IMG/VR virus record: IMGVR_UViG_3300042870_001196
Span: 1 to 21,229 of that record
DNA: 21,229 nt
Reading direction: 5' to 3' (one strand)
Origin: a virus
Shown: positions 1-6,861 of the stretch, in pieces
Layout: every line of letters begins with the position of its first letter
Numbering within the stretch: the stretch's first letter is position 1
The notes under the pieces: model-generated
The model's input: the letters and a program-made list of their open reading frames with translations, nothing else
What the model was told of the DNA's origin: nothing
Databases searched by the model: none
Program-made: the position numbers and the translations under genes

Positions 1-113
1 CTAAAGATTTGCATGCTGATATAACAAAGTTGCTGCTTGCCTTGCAAACTGACCATGCAAATGCGCCTCAGGATGACGTTATTGAAGTGCAAATCACTGG
101 TGGTAAATTCTAA
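1..113 (+). CDS. C-terminal end of an unidentified protein (5' truncated)
   Basis: An open frame enters from the window edge (first full codon at position 3) and stops with TAA at 111-113. It gives about 36 residues, ending in a polar, acidic stretch followed by QITGGKF. No family can be assigned from so short a piece. The strand and the short gap of about 40 bases to the next gene suit the phage-type gene packing of this region. Confidence 0.6.
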   Translation, partial: KDLHADITKLLLALQTDHANAPQDDVIEVQITGGKF

Positions 114-155
114 AACTGCATATATTTTGAGATAAATAAATGTAGGAGTTTATTG

Positions 156-443
156 ATGAGCAGACCCAAGCCCAATGTTATCATAGAGCAAACAAATCGG
201 ACCACTTATAAAAGTGAGCAGGTGTTGGCCAGCGAAGGTGTGTGGGCTGTGTTCTATGACACCCGACCTATCAATCTCAAAACTTCTAATCTTTTGGTTC
301 AGTATCCTGGCCCCAAATATAAAAAAGTATCATTCTCCAATCCGGGTCACGCAAAAAATCTTGCCAAGAAACTCAACACACAATTTAAAACTGACAAGTT
401 CACTGTGGTGTTGTTAAAAGAAGGCCCCCAGGTATATCCTTGA
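156..443 (+). CDS. Conserved phage hypothetical protein, 95 aa
   Basis: Small basic protein starting MSRPKPNVI. ATG at 156 is preferred over the TTG directly before it because an AGGAG site lies eight to nine bases upstream. Mid-protein it has VWAVFYDTRPINLKTSN and then PGPKYKKVSFSNPGHAKNLA, a pattern I recognise from uncharacterised proteins of T4-like aquatic phages. There is no signal peptide or membrane segment. The next gene starts two bases after the stop, so the two are likely translationally coupled. Function unknown. Confidence 0.75.
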   Translation: MSRPKPNVIIEQTNRTTYKSEQVLASEGVWAVFYDTRPINLKTSNLLVQYPGPKYKKVSFSNPGHAKNLAKKLNTQFKTDKFTVVLLKEGPQVYP

Positions 444-444
444 T

Positions 445-810
445 GTGCGTGATAAACGTCTACTCACTGAAACACTGGTAGCCGAGCTGCCCAAACATCT
501 GGGCATCACTGTAGATGATGCCCATGCCACATGGTGGGCCAATCTCCGTAGTGCTGGCGGACTACGACTGACCGATCGTGGCTATGAAATATTTTGTGAA
601 CATTTGAATCTTGAACATCATCATTATTCTCTTGAACCTTTTCGCATCACAATGACACATGTGTTGGCATTGGATCGCAAATTGCAAATGCCTTACTATA
701 TTGTAGGAAAGAAAAAAATACCAGTGGATCTTGTGATGTTTGGCAGTAAAGAAGCTATGCTGATAAATCTTTATGGTGACTTAGATAAGTTTTTAAGCAA
801 TTACAGTTGA
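445..810 (+). CDS. Conserved T4-like phage hypothetical protein, 121 aa
   Basis: GTG start immediately after the previous stop. Recognisable stretches are ATWWANLRSAGGLRLTDRGY near residues 29-48, a middle segment with LALDRKLQMPYYIVG, and the C-terminal FGSKEAMLINLYGDLDKFL. This set is typical of a widespread uncharacterised family in cyanophage- and pelagiphage-like myoviruses; that is from memory, not a search. No catalytic motif is evident. The TGA stop at 808-810 lies inside the -35 box of the next gene's promoter. Confidence 0.75.
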   Translation: MRDKRLLTETLVAELPKHLGITVDDAHATWWANLRSAGGLRLTDRGYEIFCEHLNLEHHHYSLEPFRITMTHVLALDRKLQMPYYIVGKKKIPVDLVMFGSKEAMLINLYGDLDKFLSNYS

Positions 811-835
811 CTCAAGTTGAGCAATACTATATAAT
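807..835 (+). promoter_or_regulatory. Sigma70-type promoter overlapping the upstream stop codon
   Basis: TTGACT (807-812) and TATAAT (830-835) are separated by 17 bases. The -35 box contains the TGA stop of the preceding gene. The ATG of the next gene is only five bases beyond the -10 box, so the transcript is expected to be leaderless or nearly so. Confidence 0.8.
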
Positions 836-840
836 ACATT

Positions 841-1356
841 ATGAGCAAAATATCATCAAGTCCAGAGCGCAATACCTTTCAAAAAGAAGGATATATTAAA
901 CGTTGCGAGGAAAAGGACGAGGAGCCTAATCCCGACTATATTAAAATGTACGAATCTTGGCGTGAGCAAGATGAAAAGAATCTTGTAGATCCAGCGTGGC
1001 AAAAAGACAACATGGAGTACGATCTCCGTAGTACCAAATGGATTTGCGACAAGGTTAAGGCCAATGACAACTACGCACAGAATCTATATGCGGCCATGTG
1101 CAACATGCAGTTTGTAAAGAACAAAGTATGGCCATTGATCAAGGATCAACGCTGGAGTGCCAGTTGGAGACATGCAGGGGGTATCGTGGCTGACATGCGC
1201 GAACAAGGTGACTATATTGATTGGTATTGCAGTGGCATTGGTGAAGGATTGGGTAACGGCGACAAAGGATATGTGCCAGAAGGAACAGTCACAGACGAAA
1301 TACGTGCAGACCTATTTCAACTGGAGTGGATTCCAAAAGAATGGGATAATGAATAA
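841..1356 (+). CDS. Conserved aquatic-phage hypothetical protein, 171 aa
   Basis: Charged N-terminal third, then YAQNLYAAMCNMQFVKNKVW, WSASWRHAGGIVADMR, GDYIDWYCSGIG and a C-terminal DEIRADLFQLEW. I recognise these blocks from an uncharacterised family common in T4-like aquatic phages. No known catalytic motif, signal peptide or membrane helix is seen. No Shine-Dalgarno site precedes the ATG; instead a consensus -10 box ends at 835, suggesting leaderless translation. An upstream in-frame start is excluded by the promoter and preceding stop. Confidence 0.75.
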   Translation: MSKISSSPERNTFQKEGYIKRCEEKDEEPNPDYIKMYESWREQDEKNLVDPAWQKDNMEYDLRSTKWICDKVKANDNYAQNLYAAMCNMQFVKNKVWPLIKDQRWSASWRHAGGIVADMREQGDYIDWYCSGIGEGLGNGDKGYVPEGTVTDEIRADLFQLEWIPKEWDNE

Positions 1357-1360
1357 GTAA

Positions 1361-1411
1361 GAGTTATTGCTGTATGAAGCAAAGAGAAAAGTGTTCCGGA
1401 CGAGGGTTCGA
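1361..1411 (+). repeat. Duplicated, degenerate 5' part of the tmRNA acceptor piece
   Basis: Positions 1362-1396 are identical to 2232-2266 (35 bases), and similarity continues with a few changes to about 1411. The true acceptor piece goes on to a perfect T-stem and CCA. This copy has lost the 3' side of the T-stem, the acceptor strand and the CCA, so it should not form the tRNA-like domain. With the second copy it flanks the methionine aminopeptidase gene as a direct repeat with an 870-base period. Confidence 0.85.
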
Positions 1412-1437
1412 CTTCGCACAAATAAGAAAGGTACTAA

Positions 1438-2181
1438 TTGACTAACCAAGATATAAGCAATATGCGTTTGGTATGTAATCTAGCAAAACAATTATTGGAT
1501 TACATTTCAGCATTTGTTGTAGCAGGGGTAACTACTAACTCTCTTAATGATTTGTGTGAGAATTATACTATAAATGTTCTCAATGCAGAAAGTGCCCAAT
1601 TAAACTATGAAGGGTTTCCAAAATCAATCTGCGCCAGCGTAAATAATGTAGTCTGCCATGGCATACCAAACAATACACCATTAAAGAACGGAGATATCTT
1701 AAACATAGATGTAACCGTAAAAAAGTTGATAGATGGGTCTTATTTTTTTGGTGATACTAGTAAAATGTTTATGATTGGTGAAGTTCATCCTCGGCACAAA
1801 TTCTTGTGTAAAACAACATACGACTGTTTAGAAAATGCGATAAAGATTGTAAAGGACGGTGTTCCCTTTAACAAAATAGGTAAAGTTATAGAAGAAACGG
1901 CTTCTAATGCAGGCTTTAGTGTTGTGAGAGATTTTTGTGGACATGGTATTGGTAAAGAATTCCATACTGTCCCTCAAATCTTACACTACAAAAATAACGA
2001 TTCTTCATTAATGAAAGAAGGAATGATATTCACTATAGAACCAATGATAAATGAGCGAGGACACAAAGTAAAACTATTAGAAGATGGTTGGACCGCTATA
2101 ACCCGTGATGGTGGATATAGTGCTCAATATGAACATACTATTCTTGTTACCAAAAATGGGTGTGAAGTTTTAACAGGATAA
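1438..2181 (+). CDS. map: Methionine aminopeptidase, type I
   Basis: Removes the initiator methionine from nascent proteins whose second residue is small. The protein is 247 aa, close to bacterial type I enzymes. All metal and catalytic residues are recognisable: H74 in VCHGIP, D91 in LNIDVT, D106 in FFGDTSK, H169 in GHGIGKEFH, H176, E201 in FTIEPM and E232 in AQYEH. There is a small insertion of about four residues between the two Asp ligands compared with E. coli. The start is a TTG with an AAGAAAGG site six bases upstream; ATG at 1462 is the alternative. The gene is visibly more AT-rich than its neighbours and lies exactly between two copies of the tmRNA acceptor sequence, which suggests separate acquisition. 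Family assignment is firm; transfer is inferred. Confidence 0.95.
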   Translation: MTNQDISNMRLVCNLAKQLLDYISAFVVAGVTTNSLNDLCENYTINVLNAESAQLNYEGFPKSICASVNNVVCHGIPNNTPLKNGDILNIDVTVKKLIDGSYFFGDTSKMFMIGEVHPRHKFLCKTTYDCLENAIKIVKDGVPFNKIGKVIEETASNAGFSVVRDFCGHGIGKEFHTVPQILHYKNNDSSLMKEGMIFTIEPMINERGHKVKLLEDGWTAITRDGGYSAQYEHTILVTKNGCEVLTG

Positions 2182-2230
2182 CTCTTACAAATAAAAATTG
2201 AATTTACAAAAGCGTAGATTGATTAAATAC

Positions 2231-2299
2231 AAGTTATTGCTGTATGAAGCAAAGAGAAAAGTGTTCTGGACGGGGGTGCGAATCCCCCCAGGTCCACCA
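2231..2299 (+). ncRNA. ssrA: Two-piece tmRNA, acceptor piece (permuted ssrA)
   Basis: This is the 3' tRNA-like half of tmRNA, placed upstream of the coding half. It ends with a T-arm (five G-C pairs, seven-base loop TGCGAAT), the acceptor strand CAGGTCC, A73 and encoded CCA. CAGGTCC pairs fully with GGGCCTG at 2398-2404, keeping the G3-U70 pair that alanyl-tRNA synthetase reads. TGTTCTG near 2262-2268 can pair with the start of the coding piece as helix 2. The 5' end is approximate. The order acceptor, spacer, coding piece defines a permuted gene, as known in alpha- and betaproteobacteria and some cyanobacteria. Confidence 0.9.
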
Positions 2300-2310
2300 A
2301 AAGGATTTTT

Positions 2311-2436
2311 ATGTTTGAGAATTGGCATTGGGTTTATATGTGGGGCATCTTAGTTGTAGTCAACTATATGTTTTGGATTATAAAAAGTCTTTTTGATGGG
2401 CCTGACCTAGATTCGACAGGGCAACAAGTAAATTAG
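2311..2436 (+). CDS. Candidate 41-aa single-pass membrane microprotein inside the tmRNA gene
   Basis: The ATG at 2311 follows an AAGGA site at good spacing (2301-2305). The frame stays open for 41 codons to TAG at 2434-2436. Residues 7-27 (WVYMWGILVVVNYMFWIIKSL) form one strongly hydrophobic, aromatic helix; the C-terminal tail is polar. The first 29 codons fill the intervening segment that a two-piece tmRNA normally discards, and the last 12 are read from the 5' end of the coding piece, including its acceptor strand. Translation would need the unprocessed precursor. It may be chance, but the ribosome site and clean hydrophobic helix argue for a real product. Confidence 0.5.
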   Translation: MFENWHWVYMWGILVVVNYMFWIIKSLFDGPDLDSTGQQVN

Positions 2437-2630
2437 TGGACAGCTCGGCAATGCAGAAGCCGTAGGACAGGGGTAACCCGGTTGTAGAAGCAAAAAAAGT
2501 AAATGCAAAAGCAAATACAACCGTAACTGTAAGTGGTAAGAACGTCAAGTTCTCAGCTCGTACAGCCAAGGAATCTTTAGCAGTCTAAACACTGCTTAGG
2601 GTAGTTATACCTCGTAACAGAAAATAACAG
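2398..2630 (+). ncRNA. ssrA: Two-piece tmRNA, coding (mRNA-like) piece
   Basis: Starts GGGCCTGACCTAGATTCGAC, close to the canonical tmRNA 5' end. A pseudoknot-like GC-rich segment (about 2440-2480) precedes an A-rich stretch and the tag frame. The most likely resume codon is GCA at 2505, by comparison with the E. coli layout. The tag is then 27 codons to TAA at 2586-2588 and ends KESLAV. A short hairpin (GTTA/TAAC) follows. Together with 2231-2299 it would tag proteins on stalled ribosomes and release the ribosome. The resume codon and 3' end are estimates. Confidence 0.88.
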
Positions 2631-2656
2631 AAAGCACCTTCGGGTGCTTTTCTTTT
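2631..2656 (+). terminator. Rho-independent terminator of the tmRNA gene
   Basis: A perfect eight-base-pair stem AAAGCACC/GGTGCTTT closed by a UUCG tetraloop and followed by TCTTTT. It lies right after the tmRNA coding piece. Confidence 0.9.
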
Positions 2657-2687
2657 GGACAAATTTCTAACATTTCGTGTCAAAACA

Positions 2688-2730
2688 TGTGCGTACACGC
2701 ACACGTAGTGTTGGTAATCTTGTGTATAAT
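2688..2730 (+). promoter_or_regulatory. Possible operator (inverted repeat) and -10 box before the fibre-like gene
   Basis: TGTGCGT and ACGCACA form a perfect inverted repeat with a two-base spacer at 2688-2703. TATAAT follows at 2725-2730, about 50 bases before the start codon. There is no convincing -35 hexamer at 17 bases, so the site may need an activator or be a phage middle/late promoter. Function is inferred. Confidence 0.35.
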
Positions 2731-2778
2731 TATTGGATAGACAAATTATTTGTTAAATATTACATTAAAAGGAACAAT

Positions 2779-3678
2779 ATGACAACTACAATCACAATCA
2801 AAGACAAAGCAATCAATGCCACTTACCAAGATAAAACTGGTACAACAAGCGGTGCAGGCACTGGAGCTAAATTTGATGTAACCAAAACCGACGGAGTTTA
2901 TTCCGTTATATTAGATGCAGCCGTAGCAAGTGCAGGCACTGGCTATGTGGCAGGCGATACCATCACACTGCTGGGCACAGGACTTGGTGGCACTGTTGCC
3001 AACAATTTAATCTTAACTGTGGCCACAGTTGGCGCAGGTGGTAAAATTGCTACCTTTGGTGCAGTTGGCGCTGGTCTTTCTGGCGACGGTGTTGTGGATA
3101 TTCAAATTGATGTAACTGGTACTGCCGGTATCGACACATTCAGCATCAATGGTGCCAGCACTGATTACACAGTGACCAAGACTGCAGACAAAATCACTGC
3201 TGGTAGCACACTGGCAACCAATGTGGCATTTAACTTGGCCAGTCACGAGCGTGTTGTGTTCACCGACAAAGCTATTGCTTATGATGCTGCAGGGCGGGCA
3301 GGTGATGTATACGCATTGTTAGCAGCTGCACTTGGAGTTGCTGATGTTACCAAAGCCTACACAGGCATTGGTATCAGTCTTGCTGATAAAGGTTGGACAA
3401 ACAAAGAATTAGCAACAGCATTGTTAGCCACTGATGTTTACAAAGCAGACGCAGGTGGTGTCAGCAATGAAACATTCATCAAGAATGTTTATAAAAATGT
3501 TTACGGTACCAATGCTACATTGACACAGGTCACTGACTACACAGCATGGATGACCGCCAGCAATTTGAGTCAAGCCGATGTACTGGTTGCTGCCAGTGAG
3601 TTGGCAGCATTTGAAACAACAATTGGGTTGGTTGGGTTGGCAACAACAGGTATTGACTATACCCCAGTTGTAGTATAA
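2779..3678 (+). CDS. Structural/adhesin-like protein with C-terminal DUF4214-type domain, 299 aa
   Basis: ATG at 2779 is chosen because of the AAAGGAA site just upstream; an in-frame GTG at 2677 lies over the operator-like repeat and is unlikely. Residues about 10-120 are Gly/Thr/Ala-rich beta-type sequence with GTGYVAGDTITLLGTGLGG, a pattern common in tail-fibre or virion proteins of aquatic phages. The C-terminal 110 residues, with FIKNVYKNVYGTN and an alpha-helical run, resemble DUF4214, a domain of surface and adhesin proteins. There is no signal peptide. The gene stands alone between two terminators. A host-binding structural role is likely but inferred. Confidence 0.7.
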   Translation: MTTTITIKDKAINATYQDKTGTTSGAGTGAKFDVTKTDGVYSVILDAAVASAGTGYVAGDTITLLGTGLGGTVANNLILTVATVGAGGKIATFGAVGAGLSGDGVVDIQIDVTGTAGIDTFSINGASTDYTVTKTADKITAGSTLATNVAFNLASHERVVFTDKAIAYDAAGRAGDVYALLAAALGVADVTKAYTGIGISLADKGWTNKELATALLATDVYKADAGGVSNETFIKNVYKNVYGTNATLTQVTDYTAWMTASNLSQADVLVAASELAAFETTIGLVGLATTGIDYTPVVV

Positions 3679-3696
3679 TACATACCAGCACAATTT

Positions 3697-3720
3697 AAAA
3701 AAGGCCCTAGGGCCTTTTTT
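3697..3720. terminator. Bidirectional terminator with CTAG loop
   Basis: A perfect 24-base palindrome: A6-GGCC, loop CTAG, GGCC-T6. The A tract on one side and T tract on the other let it stop transcription from either direction. The terminator at 8071-8088 has the same CTAG loop. Confidence 0.92.
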
Positions 3721-3739
3721 TATTGGTAAGTATTAGCCT

Positions 3740-5221
3740 ATGTGTGGTATACTACTGGTAAAAAGTCAAACAGAAATTTCATTAGATAAACATTTATCTG
3801 CCTTCAGGATATTACAGTCTCGTGGACCAGACTTTGATCGCTTCCAATACGAAAATAATATATTCATTGGTCAAACTGTTTTGCATATAACTGGCACAGA
3901 TGAATATTATAAACACAGCCATGATAATTTTTTGGCCTACAACGGTGAAATTTACAATTACCGAGAGTTAGGTAGTTACGAAAATGACATAGAGTTCATA
4001 CATGAAAGTGTAGAAAACAATATAGATCAATTGACTCAAGGCTGGGGACCATGGGCATGGGCATGGACTGACACCAAGACTGTGTTGTATGCGTCTGACC
4101 CGCAGGGCGAACGCTGTTTATACCAGTATCAGGATGACAACATTTTAATTGTTTGCAGTGAAGTTGCACCAATATTGACCTATATAAGAGCAGAAAAAAT
4201 ATCACAAACATACCAAACAAAACATTGGTGCATGTTGTTTGATACACCCTGGCGTGGTATCAGTAGAATAATCCCAGGTCAGTTATATCAAGACGGGCGC
4301 CCAGTCAGAGAAATTGACAGTGTTTGGTCTTGGGTGCAGCCCAAACAATACAACAACATTGATCAGGCCTACGAAGAATTTAAATTTATTTGGAAGTATT
4401 CTACCAGCGCAATGATTCCTGCTTGCCCGGCTGCATTGACTTACTCAGGCGGGTTAGATTCTAGTATCATATTGAATTCTATTCCCGGCCTTGAGCTTTA
4501 CACTGTTAACAACACAGGCAAAGACCTTATTGTTGATCGCATACAAGAGTTTTTAACACCTAAAGAACAATGTCAATTGCACGAATTGTCAATCGACGAA
4601 TCACAGTGGGCTGAATATTTTTTAAACTTGATTGATCGGCTACAGATGCCGGTGCAAAGTTGGAGTTTTGTTGGACAATGGATCATAAGTCAACATTGTC
4701 AACAACGTGTGTTATTCACCGGGGTAGGAGCCGATGAATTGTTTGGTGGATATGACATTTATAAAACCATGCATTATGCCGATTGTTCCCACAGCCCGTA
4801 TAGCCAGAATGGCCATCAAGATTTGTGGGATCAATGCCGGTCCGTGTATCAAGGTCACACAGGGCAAGCTACATTGTTAATGGACTATTGGCACCAGATA
4901 GTAGGATGTGATGCTCAAGGCATTGATGCCATAGCTGGTGCATGGGGCATAGAAACTCGTAATCCATTTTTGGCCAAACCAGTGATGCAATTTGCATTGA
5001 ATTTACCATATGATTTTAAAGTTGGAGTTGAATCAAAACCGTTAATAAGAAGATTATTCTTAGAAAGATGGAATGACGATTTAATCTTGCCCAAGAAAGG
5101 ATTTACTGGGCATTGCAATGACAGTTTGCCTTGGCTAGGAGTCGACGTTATGCCAACTGGCAATCGAGCTCAAGATTGGAAAGCAATAGTGCAGGCTAGT
5201 TTTTATAATCGTCCCAGTTGA
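3740..5221 (+). CDS. asnB: Asparagine synthetase, glutamine-hydrolysing
   Basis: Converts aspartate to asparagine using glutamine and ATP. Domain 1 is a class II glutamine amidotransferase: Cys2 nucleophile in MCGI, SRGPD near residue 27 and YNGEIYNY near residue 67. Domain 2 is the ATP-pyrophosphatase synthetase: SGGLDSS at 236-242, TGVGADELFGGY around 330, and ETRNPFLAKPVMQF near the C-terminus. Length (493 aa) is slightly below bacterial AsnB, but no key motif is missing. In phages such genes often sit near surface-sugar genes, where amide transfer to a sugar is an alternative to free asparagine synthesis. Its end overlaps by 26 bases the end of the convergent minus-strand gene. No clear ribosome site precedes the ATG. 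Confidence 0.93.
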   Translation: MCGILLVKSQTEISLDKHLSAFRILQSRGPDFDRFQYENNIFIGQTVLHITGTDEYYKHSHDNFLAYNGEIYNYRELGSYENDIEFIHESVENNIDQLTQGWGPWAWAWTDTKTVLYASDPQGERCLYQYQDDNILIVCSEVAPILTYIRAEKISQTYQTKHWCMLFDTPWRGISRIIPGQLYQDGRPVREIDSVWSWVQPKQYNNIDQAYEEFKFIWKYSTSAMIPACPAALTYSGGLDSSIILNSIPGLELYTVNNTGKDLIVDRIQEFLTPKEQCQLHELSIDESQWAEYFLNLIDRLQMPVQSWSFVGQWIISQHCQQRVLFTGVGADELFGGYDIYKTMHYADCSHSPYSQNGHQDLWDQCRSVYQGHTGQATLLMDYWHQIVGCDAQGIDAIAGAWGIETRNPFLAKPVMQFALNLPYDFKVGVESKPLIRRLFLERWNDDLILPKKGFTGHCNDSLPWLGVDVMPTGNRAQDWKAIVQASFYNRPS

Positions 5222-5909
5222 CCAAAGTATCAAACCATGCAGGTGTAAACACTGTGTCGGGGTATTCTTTTAAATAATTTGTAATCGCAGACACACAATA
5301 GTCTTCACTTGGAGTTGTATGAACAGTGCGTGAGCTGTTGTATTCATACCAAATTAGTCCATACAGTGCATCTGCATCGGTCAGTCTAAATAAAAATTTC
5401 TGTCCTACCTCTGCCTGACACAACTCTGCAAATCTTACAAATGTTGTGATTGATTCTAAATGATCAAATTGATCTGCGTATTTTCGATGTGTACAGATAA
5501 ATGCATGAACAGTTGACATACTGGCAATTCTTTCCAGTGCTCTGAGTCTAGTTTCGCCTGTGCCAGATTCGTATTTTTCATTTCCTATATACTGCAATAA
5601 CATGGGTTTGATACTGCCACGACGTGGCAAATCATCTACCCATAAGTTGAGCTTGACCAAATTGGCAATTTCATAATGATTTTGTGTGTCTGTTAAAAAT
5701 CCTGATATACTTTGTTGATTTATTTTTTGGTTTGCCCATTGGCATAAATCTTCAAGACTCTGGTTTGATTTAATTTTATTTTTATCTACTGTTGGATTAT
5801 AAAATATACAGTGAGTTTTGTCATGTAAACTTTCTCGAACAGGATCACGATCAGATGGGTAGACAATTTCTATAGTAGGGTAATTCCAGTACATATAAGT
5901 AATTAGCAT
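5196..5909 (-). CDS. Uncharacterised protein, 237 aa, only minus-strand gene
   Basis: The sole convincing minus-strand gene here. Its ATG shares the CATG at 5907-5910 with the divergent + strand gene, so the two start codons overlap and there is no intergenic promoter space. The middle holds DDLPRRGSIKPMLLQYIG followed by ETRLRALERI; the latter faintly recalls the ParB/sulfiredoxin fold (G-x-x-R-L-x-A), but I cannot confirm a fold. FLFRLTDADALYGLIWYEYN and EDYCVSAITNYLKEY follow. Even amino-acid use and low repetitiveness support a real protein. No membrane segment or signal peptide. Function unknown. Confidence 0.65.
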   Translation of the reverse strand: MLITYMYWNYPTIEIVYPSDRDPVRESLHDKTHCIFYNPTVDKNKIKSNQSLEDLCQWANQKINQQSISGFLTDTQNHYEIANLVKLNLWVDDLPRRGSIKPMLLQYIGNEKYESGTGETRLRALERIASMSTVHAFICTHRKYADQFDHLESITTFVRFAELCQAEVGQKFLFRLTDADALYGLIWYEYNSSRTVHTTPSEDYCVSAITNYLKEYPDTVFTPAWFDTLVNWDDYKN

Positions 5910-6861
5910 GAAAACTCATCAAGATCAAATTTGGATATCATCTCCCAGAGAAAATGAAATTGTCAAAGTATTGAGTCAAACAATACAAGCACAAGGATTT
6001 ACTCCTACCAAAGCACCACTCGATCCATACACAAATAATTACGGCTATCCATACATCTACAATCGACAGGATTTGACACTGAATTGCAGATTGGTTGATA
6101 TTATAGATCAAATGGAATCGGATATAATTATCACTGACAATATATTTTTGCAATCACTTCCGGGAGATGTTGTTAGTGTGTTGCCAGAATTTTGGTCAAT
6201 TTGGCAATTTAATCCTGTGTATCTAAATCGGCCAACTACCCGTGGATTTAATTGTTTTATGAATCGTATTCGCGGCGATAGGTCCATAACATTTTACGAA
6301 TTGATACGAAGAAATATCTTAAACGACGGACTTGTTAGTTTTAATTGTAGTCAATCCGAATATATGGACCAATACGAACAGGCTGAGTTTTATGATTATT
6401 GGCGCGAACATGACCAGGGACTAGAACTTGTGCCTTATAATACTGTAGAATCTCACGGTGCTCTTGAACAATGTATTATTGATTCAAACGTAAGTTTGAT
6501 ATTAGAAACATTCATTAGTCAGAGTCATATTGCGTTCAGTGAAAAAATATTTCGTGCATTGCAATTGCCTAGACCGTGGTTGCTGTACTGTAGTCCCGGA
6601 GCAGTGGGTTGTTTAAAACAGTATGGATTTGATGTACTATCCGATTATGTGGATCACGGTTATGATGAAATTACAGAAAATAAAAGTCGTCATTTGGTTA
6701 TTTTAAATCAACTGGAAACTTTTATTGATAAAGTTTACACAGAACAAGACTATGCAAGATTTGATCAGGCAGCTAGCCACAATCAACAACTGTTAAAACA
6801 TTTTGCATCAACATGGCCTGAAAAGTTCAATGCGGTTTTAGAAAAAATCAAACAATTATGA
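5908..6861 (+). CDS. Glycosyltransferase-like phage protein, 317 aa
   Basis: No classical family can be assigned with certainty. The C-terminal third reads ILETF...FSEKIFRALQLPRPWLLY, then GCLKQYGFDVLSDYVDHGYD. The same order of blocks (EK near a helix, a Pro-rich strand, GFDV, D-x-VDH-x-Y) occurs in the next gene, so the two look like paralogues. It recalls donor-site segments of GT10-type fucosyltransferases. The start overlaps the divergent minus-strand start; the stop overlaps the next start as ATGA. A role in modifying host or phage glycans fits the nearby sugar genes but is inferred. Confidence 0.65.
   Translation: MKTHQDQIWISSPRENEIVKVLSQTIQAQGFTPTKAPLDPYTNNYGYPYIYNRQDLTLNCRLVDIIDQMESDIIITDNIFLQSLPGDVVSVLPEFWSIWQFNPVYLNRPTTRGFNCFMNRIRGDRSITFYELIRRNILNDGLVSFNCSQSEYMDQYEQAEFYDYWREHDQGLELVPYNTVESHGALEQCIIDSNVSLILETFISQSHIAFSEKIFRALQLPRPWLLYCSPGAVGCLKQYGFDVLSDYVDHGYDEITENKSRHLVILNQLETFIDKVYTEQDYARFDQAASHNQQLLKHFASTWPEKFNAVLEKIKQL

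Noticed and set aside
2378-2569. Minus-strand open frame antisense to the tmRNA coding piece
   Set aside because: Explained entirely by the tmRNA on the + strand; no ribosome site or promoter.
2677-2778. Longer N-terminus for the fibre-like protein from a GTG at 2677
   Set aside because: It would be translated through the inverted repeat and -10 box, and the ATG at 2779 has a good ribosome site.
3625-3640. G-run pattern (GGG-GG-GGG-GG) that could form a two-layer G-quadruplex
   Set aside because: It arises from tandem Leu/Val/Gly codons in the coding frame, and two-quartet structures are weak; no regulatory context.
3653-3679. TTGACT and TATAAT pair at the end of the fibre-like gene
   Set aside because: The spacer is only 15 bases and a strong terminator follows within 20 bases, so a useful promoter is unlikely; both hexamers are within coding sequence.
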